From contig JAVIAB010000046.1 in NCBI GenBank assembly GCA_032433765.1, positions 65,502,875-65,566,874 on the forward strand: a DNA stretch of 64,000 nt. The letters are read 5' to 3'. This document shows, piece after piece, positions 47,026-59,030 of this stretch. Each line of letters begins with the position of its first letter. Position 1 is the first letter of the stretch. The position numbers were made by a program, and so were the translations under genes. This DNA comes from Megaustenia siamemsis. Taxonomy: Eukaryota > Mollusca > Gastropoda > Stylommatophora > Ariophantidae. The notes beneath the pieces were generated by a model. That model was not told where the DNA came from, searched no databases, and saw only the letters and a program-made list of their open reading frames with translations.

Positions 47026-48196
47026 CCTCAGGTGCTGCTTATGACATTTGATTATAGGTGCTGCGTATGACATTTGATTGCAGATGTTGCTCATGACATT
47101 TGATTCCAGATGTTGCTCATGACATTTGATTCCAGATGTTGCTAATGATTATTGATTCCAGATGTTGCTCATGACATTTGATTGCAGATGTTGCTCATGA
47201 TTATTGATACCAGATGTTGCTCATGACATTTGATTCCCGATGTTGCTCATGATTATTGATTCCAGATGTTGCTCATGACATTTGATTCCAGATGTTGCTC
47301 ATGATTATTGATACCAGATGTTGCTCATGACATTTGATTCCAGATGTTGCTCATGATTATTGATTCCAGATGTTGCTCATGACATTTGATTCCAGATGTT
47401 GCTCATGATTATTGATTCTAGAGGTTGCTCATGATTATTGATACCAGATGTTGCTCATGATTATTGATTCAAGAGGTTGCTCATGACATTCGATTCCAGA
47501 TGTTGCTAATGACATTCGATTCCAGATGCTGCTCATAACTTTTGATTGTAGATGTTGCTCATGATATTTGATTCCAGATGTTGCTCATGACATTTGATTA
47601 CAGGTGCTGCTTATGACATTTGTTTCAAGATGGTGAACATTACATTTGATTCCAAATGCTGCTTATGATATTTGAATGCAGATGTTACTCATGACATTTT
47701 ATTCCATATGTTGTTCATGACATTTGATTCCAGATGTTGCTCATGACATTTGATTCCAGATGCTGATTGTGACATTTGTTACAAGATGGTGCTCATGACA
47801 TTTGATTCCAGATAGTGCTCATGACATTTGACTCCAGATGATGCTCATGACATTTGATTACAGGTTCTGCTTATGACATTTGTTTCAAGATGGTACTCAC
47901 AACATTTGATTCTAGATGTTGTTCATGTCAATTGATTCCAGATATTGCTCATGACATTTGATTCCAGATGTTTTTCATGATATTTGATTACAGATGTTGC
48001 ACATGACATTTCATTACAGGTGCTGCTTATGGCTTTTGATTCCAGATGCTGCTCTTAACATTTGATTCCAAAAGTTGCTGTTTACATTTGACTGCAGATG
48101 TTGCTTATGGCATTTATTCTAGATGTTGCTCATAACATTTGCTTCCATATGTAGCTGATGACATTTGATTCGAGATGTTGCTCTTGACATGTTATT
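47026..48196. repeat. 26-bp minisatellite, about 45 copies
   Basis: Core ccagatgttgctcatgacat plus ttgatt. Left part is regular and alternates gacatttg with gattattg; the right part is increasingly diverged, consistent with an older edge. Confidence 0.95.
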
Positions 48197-48270
48197 CCAA
48201 GTTGACAGCTAGAACATTAGCAACTACGCTACAAAGGCACCCATGAACTAGATGAAGAAAAACGATGATG

Positions 48271-50437
48271 CCAACCTGATGATGTAGATTGTGGATTATA
48301 ATTGTACCATGCCTACCTGTTGATGTAGAACATAGATGATAACTGTATCATGCCTACCTGATGATGTAGATTGTGGATTATAATTGTACCATGCCTACCT
48401 GATGATGTAGATTGTGGATTATAATTGTACCATGCCTACCTGTTGATGTATAACATAGATGATAACTGTATCATGCCTACCTGATGATGTAGATTGTAGA
48501 TAATGACTGTATCATGCCTACCTGATGATGTAGAATGTAGATGATGGCTGTATCATGCCTACCTGTTGATGTAGAACATAGATGATAACTGTATCATGTC
48601 TACCTGATTATGTAGAATGTAGATGATGGCGGTATCTTGCCTACCTGATGATGTAGATTGTATATGATGGCTGTATCATGCCGACCTGTTGATGTAGAAC
48701 ATAGATAACTGTATCATGCCTACCTGTTGATGTAGAACATAGATGATAACTATATCATGCCTACCTGATGATGTAGATTGTAGATAATGACTGTATCATG
48801 CCTACCTGTTGATGTAGAACATAGATGATGACTGTATCATGCATACCTGATGATGTAGATTGTAGATGATGGCTGTAACCATGCCTACCTGATGATGTAG
48901 ATTGTGGATGATGAATGTATCATGCCTACCTGATGATGTAGATTGTGGATGATGACTGTATAATGCATACCTGATGATGTAGATTGTAGATGATGACTGT
49001 ATCATGCCTACCTGATGATGTAGATTGTGGATGATGGCTGTATCATGCATACCTGATGATGTTGATTGTGGATGATGGCTGTATCATGCCTACCTGTTGA
49101 TGTAGATTGTAGATGATGACTGTATCGTGCATACCTGATGATGTAGATTGTAGATGATGACTGTAACCATGCCTACCTGATGGTGTAGATTGTGGATGAT
49201 GAATGTATCATGCCTACCTGATGATGTAGATTGTGGATGATGACTGTATAATGCATACCTGATGATGTAGATTGTAGATGATGACTATGATGTAGATTGT
49301 GGATGATGACTGTATCATGCATACCTGATGATGTTGATTGTGGATGATGGCTGTATCATGCCTACCTGTTGATGTAGATTGTAGATGATGACTGTATCAT
49401 GCATACCTGATGATGTAGATTGTAGATGATGACTGTATCATGCCGACCTGTTGATGTAGAATGTAGATGATGGCTGTATCATGCCTACCTGTTGATGTAG
49501 AACATAGATGATAACTGTATCATGTCTACCTGATTATGTAGAATGTAGATGATGGCAGTATCTTGCCTACCTGATGATGTAGATTGTATATGATGGCTGT
49601 ATCATGCCTACCTGTTGATGTAAAACATAGATGATAACTGTATCATGCCTACCTGTTGATGTAGAACATAGATGATAACTATATCATGCCTACCTGATGA
49701 TGTAGATTGTATATGATGGCTGTATCATGCCTACCTGATGATGTAGATTGTGAATGATGACAGTATAATGCATACCTGATGATGTAGATTGTAGATGAAG
49801 ACTGTATCATGCCTACCTGATGATGTAGATTGTAGATAATGACTGTATCATGCATACCTGATGATGTAGATTGTAGATGATGGCTGTATCATGCCTACCT
49901 GATGATGTAGATTGTGGATGATGAAAGTATCATGCCTACCTGATGTTGTAGATTGTGGATGATGGCTGTATCATGCATACCTGATGATGTAGATTGTAGA
50001 TGATGGCTGTATCATGCCTACCTGATGATGTAGATTGTGGATGATGGCTGTATCATGCCTACCTGATGTTGTAGATTGTGGATGATGGCTGTATCATGCC
50101 TACCTGATGTTGTAGATTGTGGATGATGGCTGTATCATGCCTACCTGATGATGTAGATTGTAGATGATGGCTTTATCATGCCTACCTGATGTTGTAGATT
50201 GTGGATGATGGCTGTATCATGCATACTTGATGATGTAGATTGTAGATGATGGCTGTATCATGCCTACCTGATGATGTAGATTGTGGATGATGAAAGTATC
50301 ATGCCTACCTGATGTTGTAGATTGTGGATGATGACTGTATCATGTCTACCTGTTGTTGTAGATTGTGGATGATGAATATATCATGCCTACCTGATGATGT
50401 AGATTGTGGATGATGAAAGTATCATGCCTACCTGATG
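48271..50437. repeat. 41-bp minisatellite, about 53 copies
   Basis: Core cctgatgatgtagattgtag plus atgatgactgtatcatgccta. Variants include ttgatgtagaacatag, gtggatgatg and gcatac for gcctac. Multi-unit blocks recur (48880-49130 versus 49150-49390, and 48540-48700 versus 49460-49620). Confidence 0.96.
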
Positions 50438-50473
50438 TATCTACTGAGTTATGTGGAGCCTGACACAATCTCA

Positions 50474-50734
50474 GGGAGCTGCGATAGCTCAGTGGTTAGT
50501 GAACTGGACTACAAAGGACAAGGGGTAGGGTTCGATCCCAACCGACGACTTCCGGGTTCACCCAGCCTTAAATGGGTGCCGGATTTTTTTCTGATAAAGT
50601 AAAGCAACACGGGCGTAATACCAACCACATTACCCCAAAAATCATGTGCTGAAGGTCTGTAAAATATAGGATCACTAACACCATATTTCCCTATACGCCA
50701 CTTGGCATGACAGGGGTACTTTACTTACTTTTAC
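50474..50734 (+). mobile_element. SINE-1 copy with 13-bp TSD
   Basis: Head ggagctgcgatagctcagtg, box B ggttcgatccc at 50529-50539, shared body and 3' end atacgccacttggcatgaca, tail ggtactttacttactttt. Flanked by tgacacaatctca (50461-50473) and tgacaccatctca (50735-50747), a 13-bp TSD with one mismatch. The element ends 72 bp before host exon E4, in the same orientation as the gene. Confidence 0.93.
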
Positions 50735-50806
50735 TGACACCATCTCAATCAAATGCTGTAGACGTCCTTGTGTACAAAACTTATGCTCTGACATTTCTAT
50801 CTGCAG

Positions 50807-50918
50807 GTCAAGCCCATCTGGAGACTTCCTGGTGGTGAGGTACATATTTGTAGTTGATGGTTGCCAGCACAACAGAATTCTTGTCCTTCACTTTCCAGAA
50901 TTTACAAAAGTGTTTCAG
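50807..50918 (+). CDS. Host gene exon E4 (37 codons + 1 nt), unidentified protein
   Basis: This 112-bp exon has acceptor acatttctatctgcag (ending 50806) and strong donor gtgaga at 50919. Only the frame taking the first G as the end of a split codon is open across the exon; that phase is what E3 supplies. It encodes SSPSGDFLVVRYIFVVDGCQ then HNRILVLHFPEFTKVFQ, ending in phase 0. An internal gag|gtacat near 50838 could act as an alternative donor. The hydrophobic alternation suggests beta-strands. Family unknown. Confidence 0.72.
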
Positions 50919-51054
50919 GTGAGATTCTACTCAGTCCCTACCATCAATTATTTCGTCTTCCAATGGCTACATTTTTTACAAAGAAAATCTTTCAACAAGA
51001 CCTAATTATTATTTGATAGAGACTGAGAGACTTTTTAGGAGAAGACCACATGTC

Positions 51055-51650
51055 CATTAGAATGTAGCATTGGAAGAGTATATTACCATTAGAATTTAGC
51101 ATTGGAAGAGTATATTACCATTAGAATGTAGCATTGGAAGTATATATTACCATTAGAATGTAGCATTGGAAGAGTATATTACCATTAGAAAGTAGCATTG
51201 GAAGAGTATATTACCATTAGAATGTAGCATTGGAAGAGTATATTACCATTAGAATGTAGCATTGGAAGAGTATATTACCATTAGAATGTAGCATTGGAAG
51301 AGTATATTACCATTAGAATGTAGCATTGGAAGAGTATATTACCATTAGAATGTAGCATTGAAAGAGTATATTACCATTAGAATGTAGCATTGGAAGAGTA
51401 TATTACCATTAGAATGTAGCATTGAAAGAGTATATTACCATTAGAATGTAGCATTGGAAGAGTATATTACCATTAGAATGTAGCATTGAAAGAGTATATT
51501 ACTATTAGAATGTAGCATTGGAAGAGTATATTACTATTAGAATGTAGCATTGGAAGAGTATATTACTATTAGAATGTAGCATTGGAAGAGTATATTACTA
51601 TTAGAATGTAGCAATGGAAGAGTATATTACCATTAGAATGTAGCATTGGA
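51055..51650. repeat. 32-bp minisatellite, about 19 copies
   Basis: Core gaatgtagcattggaagagt plus atattaccatta. Very homogeneous, with gaaag/ggaag and ccatta/ctatta variants. Lies in the 1.6-kb intron between E4 and E5. Confidence 0.96.
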
Positions 51651-51699
51651 AACAGAATATTGTATTTGGAATGTAAAGATGGAAAACTATATAATAAGT

Positions 51700-52139
51700 T
51701 ACAATATAGAGGTGAGAGACTATATTGACATTATAATACAGAGGTGAGAGACTATATTGACATTATAATACAGAGGTGAGAGACTATATTGTCATTATAA
51801 TATAGAGGAGGGAGACTATGTTGTCATTATAATATAGAGGAGGGAGACTATGTTGTCATTATAATATAGAGGTGAGAGACTATGTTGTCATTATAATATA
51901 GAGGTGAGAGACTATGTTGTCATTATAATATAGAGGTGAGAGACTATGTTGTCATTATAATATTAAGGTGGGAGACTATATTGTCATTATAATATAGAGG
52001 AGGGAGACTAGATTGTCGTTATAATATAGAGGAAGTAGACTATATTGTCATTATAATATAGAGGAAGGAGACTATATTGTTATTATAATATTGAGGAGGG
52101 AGACTATGTTGTCATTATAATATAGAGGAGGGAGATTAT
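51700..52139. repeat. 32-bp minisatellite, about 14 copies
   Basis: Core gaggtgagagactatattgt plus cattataatata; unrelated to the neighbouring 32-bp array despite equal length. Its last unit contains the target site of a LINE-A insertion. Confidence 0.95.
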
Positions 52140-52333
52140 CTATCTATCTATCTATTGACCTTTCGAGCCTTAGCCGGCCCATAGGGTGTAGACCCACATA
52201 CTCCTCCTCTTATCTGAATTTTTGTTCTAGCAGTTTTCAATTCTTTTAAAGATTTTTTATCAAATCTCGCCATTTGTCTCTGTTCTAGGCAAGCAGCTCT
52301 ATCTTATTGAGGGAGCCAATTCCTGATGCTCTT
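52140..52333 (-). mobile_element. LINE-A 3' end, 194 bp, perfect 12-bp TSD
   Basis: On the minus strand this carries the last LINE-A codons (a DRWRD-like block near 52275), the 3' UTR signature and a (GATA)n tail at 52140-52153. Flanked by gagggagattat at 52128-52139 and 52334-52345. A severely 5'-truncated insertion, 158 bp before host exon E5. Confidence 0.93.
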
Positions 52334-52491
52334 GAGGGAGATTATACTAACTCTTTATTTATGATACCTACCTGTAACTCTCCCACTTACGATACCAAAG
52401 TAAAAATTACTACCACTTACATGTAACATTAGGTGCTCTAAAAATAGTAATTTCTCTGAACTTTTCACACACTGCCATGTGTTCACACTAG

Positions 52492-52591
52492 GCAGAACAT
52501 GGGGACTTGGAATTCCTGGCTCAGGTTGATTTTTTAACTGAGTTTCACCTCATGGACCGGATGTGTTACAGTGTCTATTTGTACATTCGCT
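52492..52591 (+). CDS. Host gene exon E5 (33 codons + 1 nt), unidentified protein
   Basis: This 100-bp exon has acceptor catgtgttcacactag (ending 52491) and consensus donor gtaagt at 52592. It starts in phase 0, matching E4, and ends with one base of a split codon, so at least one further exon is required to the right of 64000 or undetected. It encodes AEHGDLEFLAQVDFLTEFHL then MDRMCYSVYLYIR. The acidic first half followed by an aromatic strand-like end looks like real protein. Family unknown. Confidence 0.75.
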
Positions 52592-52611
52592 GTAAGTCTG
52601 TCAATATGTTC

Positions 52612-52670
52612 GGCTAACGTTAGTAACCACATAACGTTAGTAACCACATAACGTTAGTAACCACATAACG
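52612..52670. repeat. 17-bp direct repeat, 3 copies
   Basis: Three copies of taacgttagtaaccaca lie just downstream of the E5 donor; each contains the palindrome aacgtt. Confidence 0.85.
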
Positions 52671-55325
52671 CTATTTGCTGTGTTTCCAAAGGTTGTTTCA
52701 TGTCTGCTGGAAATTTCCCTGGTCACAGCAACAAAAAAAAGGAAAAACAAAATTTCTTGAAAATGGGCGATTTTGTTTTCTCAAAAAATGATGTCTCTCA
52801 GGAAAGAAAGAATCCTTATTGACTGGGCAAGAACACACAACATGATGATAGGAAACACCTGGTTTAAGCAACATCCAAGATGTCTGTGGACATGGAAAAG
52901 CCCAGGGGACGACACACGAAATCAAATCGACTACATAATGATAAACAACAGATTTAGAAACAGTCTAGTATGTGTGAAAAGTAGACTAGGGGCAGATTAC
53001 AATAGTGATCTTGTACCAGTTGTGGGAAAGCTTAGAGTAAAATTAAAAGCAGCAAAACGAGCCTCAGTAATATCAAGTTAAATTTAGATTTACTCAAATC
53101 AGATAAGAGGTTACAAGAAAAATATAAAATCACAATTCAGAATCGGTACAATGCAATAGAGAAGATACAAAGCATTGATGAACAGTGGGAAATGCTAAAA
53201 GAATCAATGCAACAAACATCAAAAGAGTTCATACCAACAGTGAGGACAATTTCAAGAAAGAAATGGGTGGCAGATGTCATTTTGCAGCTAATGGATACAA
53301 GAAGAAGAAATAAAGAAAATAAAGATGAGTATAAGAGATTATATAAAGAAATTGTAATAAAATACAATGAAGCAAAATCATCATTATCGTGTGCCTTCTC
53401 CGCAACAAAGGTTGGCTATCATGGATCGCCATTCTACTCTATTTCTTGCTTTGATGGTGCAGGCTGTCATAGATTGACTTGACCATCTTTTGATGTTACT
53501 CATCCATGTTAGTCTTGGTCTGCCTCTGCCTCTTTTACCTTGTATTTTTCCTTCCAATATTACTTTTAGTAGGCTGTTGTGTCTTTTAACATGCCCCAAA
53601 AATTTCATTTGTCTTGTCTTAATTGTATTTAGTAGTTCTCTTTTTATTTTCAGTTGTTTTAAAACTTTATTGTTTGTTACCTTTTGTTTCCATCCAATTC
53701 TACCTATTCTTCTATAAATCCACATTTCAAAGGCTTCAATTCTCTGTTCTGTTTTCTTGTCTAATGTCCATGTTTCTGCACCATACAGGAATATTGAGAA
53801 GATGTAGCATTTTGCCATTCTTAGTTTCAGCCCTGCTGATATTTGTTTTGTTATTAGTATATTTTTCATGGCATTAAAATTACTTTTTGCCATACCTATA
53901 ATTTTGTTTATTTCAGTTTTGCATTTTCCATCACTGGTTATAGTATGTCCAAGGTAGTTGTAGTTCTGAACTGTCTCCAGGTCTATTCCTTCAATTTTGA
54001 TATCCACTTGTGGGTTTTGAGTATTTTCTTTGTTTATTATCATAGTTTTAGTCTTTTTGATATTCATTTCTAGTCCATATTTTTTGCTTGTTATGTTTAT
54101 CACATTAAGCAATTGTTGTAGGTCTTTAGGATTTTCTGCTAGTAGAACAGTATCATCAGCATATCTTAGGTTATTGATTATCTTTCCATTAATGTTTAGG
54201 CCTGGCATCTCTGTGATGTTTTTAAAGATTTGCTCAGTGTATAGATTGAACAAGCTTGGTGATAGGATGCATCCTTGTCTTACTCCTCTTTTTATGTCCA
54301 TGGGTGTAGAGTTCTCCTTGTTATATCTTATTATTGCTGTTTGCTCCCAGTACAAATTACATATTAGTCGTATGTCTGCGTCGTCTAGATTTATATCCTT
54401 TAGGCAGTCTATAAGTTGGTTATGGTGTATTCTATCGAAAGCTTTGGTGTAGTCTATAAAGCAGGCATATATTGGTTTGTTTACTTCTGTGTACTTTTCA
54501 ATCAATGTTCTCATGCTGAATATGGCTTCTTTTGTCCCACTGTTTTTCCTGAATCCAAATTATTGCTCATCTAATTCCTTATTGATTTTATTCTGAATCC
54601 TTCCCTGTATAACTTTTAGTAAAATTTGTGTTACCTGGTTCATTAGGCTTATTGTTCTGAAGTCACTGCATTCAACTGCACCATTCTTTTTAGGCAATGC
54701 AATGAAAGTTGATGTTTTTAGATCGTTTGGTATGTATCCTGTATGGTATATGTCATTGCATATGTCTGTGATCACTTCGACGCCAAACTCTTCTAGAGCC
54801 TGTATCATCTCTATTTGTATATTGTCAGGCCCTGCCGCTTTTCTCTTTTTCATTGTTTTTATAGCTTTTTCTACTTCAGATTTCAGGATTTTATAGTTGT
54901 ATGTACATTTTATGTCTGGCTTTTTGTCCCTTTCGTCATGAAATAATTCTGTTATATATTCTTGCCATCTATCTATTATATCTTTGTTGTCTATTAGCAT
55001 TCTTCCCTCTTTGTTTGCAATACATCCGTTTCCTGTAGCTTTTTTGTCTTTATTCGTCAACCTCTTTATTTCTGTGTGCATCTCTCTTAATTTTTGTTTA
55101 CTTTCCATAGTTTTGACTTCTAGACATCTTTGGTTGAGTCAGTCTTCTTTTGCCTTTTTGCACATTCTCCGTATTTCATTGTCTATATCCTTGTATCTGG
55201 CAGTGTTTTTCGCTTGTCTTCTTTCTTCCATTTTTTCTAACATTTTCTCAGTTATCCATTTTTGTTTTTTGTTACTTTCCTTTTTGGGCAAGGTGTTGCA
55301 GGATTCTTGCATGCTTGTTTTTTAT

Positions 55326-56221
55326 AAAAGTCAAGTAAAGTACCCCCGTCTCGCCAAGTGGCGTATAGGGAAATATGGTGTTAGTGACCCATCACGCCAA
55401 GTGGCGTATAGGGAAATATGGTGTTAGTGACCCGTCACGCCAAGTGGCGTATAGGGAAATATGGTGTTAGTGACCCGTCACGCCAAGTGGCGTATAGGGA
55501 AATATGGTGTTAGTGACCCGTCACGCCAAGTGGCGTATAGGGAAATATGGTGTTAGTGACCCGTCACGCCAAGTGGCGTATAGGGAAATATGGTGTTAGT
55601 GACCCGTCACGCCAAGTGGCGTATAGGGAAATATGGTGTTAGTGACCCGTCACGCCAAGTGGCGTATAGGGAAATATGGTGTTAGTGACCCGTCACGCCA
55701 AGTGGCGTATAGGGAAATATGGTGTTAGTGACCCGTCACGCCAAGTGGCGTATAGGGAAATATGGTGTTAGTGACCCGTCACGCCAAGTGGCGTATAGGG
55801 AAATATGGTGTTAGTGACCCGTCACGCCAAGTGGCGTATAGGGAAATATGGTGTTAGTGACCCGTCACGCCAAGTGGCGTATAGGGAAATATGGTGTTAG
55901 TGACCCGTCACGCCAAGTGGCGTATAGGGAAATATGGTGTTAGTGACCCGTCACGCCAAATGGCGTATAGGGAAATATGGTGTTAGTGACCCGTCTCGCC
56001 AAGTGGCGTATAGGGAAATATGGTGTTAGTGACCCTATATTTTACAGACCTTCAGCACATGATTTTTGGGGTAATGTGGTCAGTATTACGCCCATGCTGC
56101 TTTACTTTCCCAGAAAAAAATCCGGTACCCATTAAAGGCTGGGTGAACCCGGAAGCTGTCGGTTGGGATCGAACCCTACCCCTTGTCCTATGTAGTCCAG
56201 TTCACTAACCACTGAGCTATC
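55326..56221 (-). mobile_element. SINE-1 in LINE-B, 3' end amplified 16-fold
   Basis: The head is on the right: on the minus strand gcgatagctcagtggttagt at about 56221, box B ggttcgatccc near 56167. The 3' body extends leftwards into a 43-bp tandem array (55347-56034). The whole is flanked by gcatgcttgttttttat (55309-55325) and gcatgctgttttttat (56222-56237), an approximately 16-bp TSD with one indel that lies in LINE-B coding sequence. The TSD encloses the array, so the array belongs to the SINE insertion. Confidence 0.93.
55347..56034. repeat. 43-bp minisatellite, exactly 16 copies, from the SINE-1 3' end
   Basis: Sixteen 43-bp units of acgccaagtggcgtataggg plus aaatatggtgttagtgacc sequence; 688 bp equals 16 x 43 with no indels. 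Internal units are almost identical (one aaatggcg variant near 55960), while the first and last copies share cgtctcgcc. Each unit contains the hairpin-forming cgccaagtggcg. The same segment occurs once at the end of the other SINE-1 copies. Confidence 0.97.
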
Positions 56222-58989
56222 GCATGCTGTTTTTTATGCATTGCCATTTTGTTGTGACTTTTTCCTCAGGATTTTCTCTTCTGTACTGCTCAATCCCCTC
56301 TTCTAGTAGCTTCTGATATGTGTTCTTTACTTGTACAGTATAAGTTTCTTGTACATCTTTCTGGTTTAACGCTGTTATATCTATTGGTGTTGCTGCATTA
56401 GTTTTTTGTTTGCTTCTCTTTAATTTGATTTTCATTTTTATCATTACAGGATTGTGGTCTGAATTAATGTCTGCTCCTGGGTAGGTTTTGGCTTTCTTGA
56501 CGCTGTTCCTGAATCTATCTTTTATCATTATGTAATCTATTTGATTTCTCTTCTTGTCTCCAGGGCTTTTCCATGTGTATAATTTTCTTTTCTCTTGCTC
56601 AAAGAAGGTGTTGCATATTATCAGTCTGTTTCTTCACAAAATTGTATTAATCTTTCTCCTCTGTTATTCCTTTTTCCTAGACCATGATTTCCTATTATGG
56701 TCTTATATTTACCTTTTCCTACTTTAGCGTTCATGTCACCCATTATAATCAAGATGTCTGAAGATTTCACTTGCTTCATAACTGTGTTTAGATCTTCATA
56801 GTATGCCTCTATTTGTTCGTCTGTATAGTCTTGAGTAGGTGCGTATGTCTGTATTATTGCTATGTCGAATGTTTTTGCCTTCATTTTTATTAGTATATTC
56901 CTATCATTATATGTCAATTGAGTATTTATATATTTTTGTAGCTCTCGTTTTATTAGAATGCCTACCCCTCTTTGATGTTCTTTTGTGTTACCTGAATATA
57001 TAAATGTATATTTATCGTCTTGTATGTATCCACTTTCCTTCCATCTTGTTTCTGATATGCCTAAGATATCTATGTTTAATCGTTCTGCTTGTACCATAAG
57101 ATTTTCTAGTTTTCCTTGTTGGTATAAGGTCCTAACATTCCATGTAGCTATTTTTATTTCATTCCTAAAATAGTAGTTAGAATTTCTCTCCATGGCTTTC
57201 TTTGGATTGTTACGTTGATTGTTACGAAGCAAAATAAGAATGGCTAAAAAAGAGATGCAAAGAGATTGAAATGCAACAAAAAAAAAATGCCAAAGCTTTA
57301 TACAAACAAATTGAAGAATTAACAGGAAGAAAAGCGCAATCAAAAACTGGATGTTCAAGATCAAAAGGAAGAACTGTTGATTGAACAAGAAAACATAAGG
57401 GAACGATGGACAGAATACATTAAAGATCTTTATAATGATGAACGAACGGAAGTAAACATTAAGGATAATGGAGGAAGGACCAGAAATACTCAAAGAAGAA
57501 GTGGAAGATTCCTTGCACAATATGAAAGCAGGCAAAGCTCCTGGACCAGATAATATAACTAAAGAAGAGTTTGAAGCCATGGGTGATTTTGGAATAGAAA
57601 TAATAACAAAAATATTGAATGATATCTTCAACAGCGGATATATACCAGATGACCTGCTCAAATCAATATTCATAGCCCTACCAAAGAAATCGGGTGTGAT
57701 GGAATGCGATGATCATCGCACAATAAGCTTTATGAGTCATATGACTAAGATATTACTAAGAATCATCATGCGAAAAGTGCGAAACAAAATCAGTCCAGAA
57801 ATTAGTGATGAACAGTGTGGTTTTGTTAAAGATAAAGGAACAAGCAATGACATTTATATCATAAGATCTTTAGTAGAAAGAGCCATAGAGGTGAAAACAG
57901 ATCTAGACCTATGTTTCATAGATTATACCAAAGCATTTGACAAAGTAAAGCACCAAGAAATAATCAAAATTTTTGAAAGCATAAATGTAGACAGCAAAGA
58001 TCTAAGAATAATAAAGAACATGTACTGGCAACAAACAGCGGCCATAAGAACTGGAAACCAATAGGGAATGTTTCAATAAATAAAACAGGGTGCTAGGCAA
58101 GGTTGTGTGCTGTCACCAAATTTGTTTAATATTTATAGTGAGATTATTTTAAGATCCATAAGGGGCATGCCTGCAATAACAATTGGAGGTCATAATATAA
58201 ATAATCTAAGGTATGCTGATGATACAGTCTTAATCACTAAGAGTGAAAATGAGTTACAATAAATGTTAGACATAGTGAAAGAAAGCAAAAATAAAGGACT
58301 CAGCCTTAATAGCAAAAAGACAGAGGTAATGGTAATAACAAAGAAAAAGACATCACCTCAGTGCCAAATAAACACATGTGGAACAATATTAAAACAGGTA
58401 AATGAATTTAAATATTTGGGAACTTTGTTAACCTCAGACGGAAGATGTACAACAGAGGTGAGATGCAGAATGGCTCTGGCAAAAGCAACTTTCCAAAAAA
58501 TGAGGAAGATACTGTGCAATCCATTTTTGACAATAGAAAGAAGAAAAAGAGTTCTTAAATGTTATGTAGAACCAGTCTTAGCATATGGATGTGAATCATG
58601 GACAGTAGGACAATAGACAAGAAAATCACTGGAGTCTGTAGAAATGGTGGCTTTACAGAAGAATGTTGAGAATACCATGGACAGCTAAGAAGAGCAATGA
58701 AAACGTTATGAAAGAGGCCAAAACAAAGAGAGAGCTAATTTCCAATATTAGGAAGAAACAATCATCATTTTTTAGCCATGTAATGAGAAGAGAACAACTG
58801 GAATATATTGTAACAATTGGGAAAATTGAGGGACGAAGAGATAGAGGGAAGCAAAGAGAAAAAATAACAGACAGCTTAAGAGAATGGCTAGGCTGAAGGT
58901 CAACAACAGAAATGATAAATAACTGTCTACATAGAAAGTTGTGGAGAGACATGATCACCTACGCCACAGGCACAGTACTTGATGATGAT

Positions 58990-59030
58990 GATATAACTGT
59001 GCCCATGATAACATCAGTTTCCCTACTTCT
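58990..59030. repeat. Isolated unit of the 46-bp array
   Basis: A single unit (atataactgtgcccatgata plus acatcagtttccct) sits between the LINE-C tail and LINE-D. The main array of the same unit starts at 59836, so LINE-D has split the array near its left edge. Confidence 0.85.

Larger units (their letters stand above)
53379..57225 (-). mobile_element. LINE-B copy 3, near full length, inserted in LINE-C
   Basis: On the minus strand, the endonuclease domain spans about 57190-56625: EIKIATWNVRTLYQQGKLEN, ISETRWKESGY, EHQRGVGILIKREL and IIMGDMNAKVGK, the usual order of catalytic blocks in APE-type LINE endonucleases. After a frame break near 56625 come the QIDYIMIKDRFRN block and linker, the SINE insertion, the RT with KKRKAAGPDNIQIEMIQALE, and a stop near 54560. 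A 376-codon open frame (54514-53384) follows with CFIDYTKAFDRIHHNQLIDC, VRQGCILSPSLFNLYTEQIF, YADD at 54152-54163 and KRGRGRPRLTW. The tail is gataatgatg-type. Organisation and tail fit an RTE-like clade. TSD gaagcaaaat. It is the reference copy for LINE-B here. Confidence 0.95.
52795..58989 (+). mobile_element. LINE-C copy 2, split by LINE-B copy 3
   Basis: The left part (52795-53378) encodes the late endonuclease and linker: RKERILIDWARTHNMMIGNT, then QIDYIMINNRFRN and KRLYKEIVIKYNEAK. The right part (57226-58989) resumes at the same codon in the linker (AKQN.. with IEELTGRKAQSK), then RT blocks: KAGKAPGPDNITKEEFEAMG, CFIDYTKAFDKVKHQEI near 57915, GARQGCVLSPNLFNIYSEI, YADD at 58212-58223, and the C-terminal region. 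It ends in a tgatgatgatg tail at about 58980. The 10-bp sequence gaagcaaaat is duplicated at 53369-53378 and 57226-57235. Stops at about 58062, 58260 and 58615 break the frame. Confidence 0.92.

Noticed and set aside
50474..50560. tRNA gene at the SINE-1 head
   Set aside because: Polymerase III boxes are present, but the same head plus the same 180-bp body occurs four times with TSDs, so it is a SINE.
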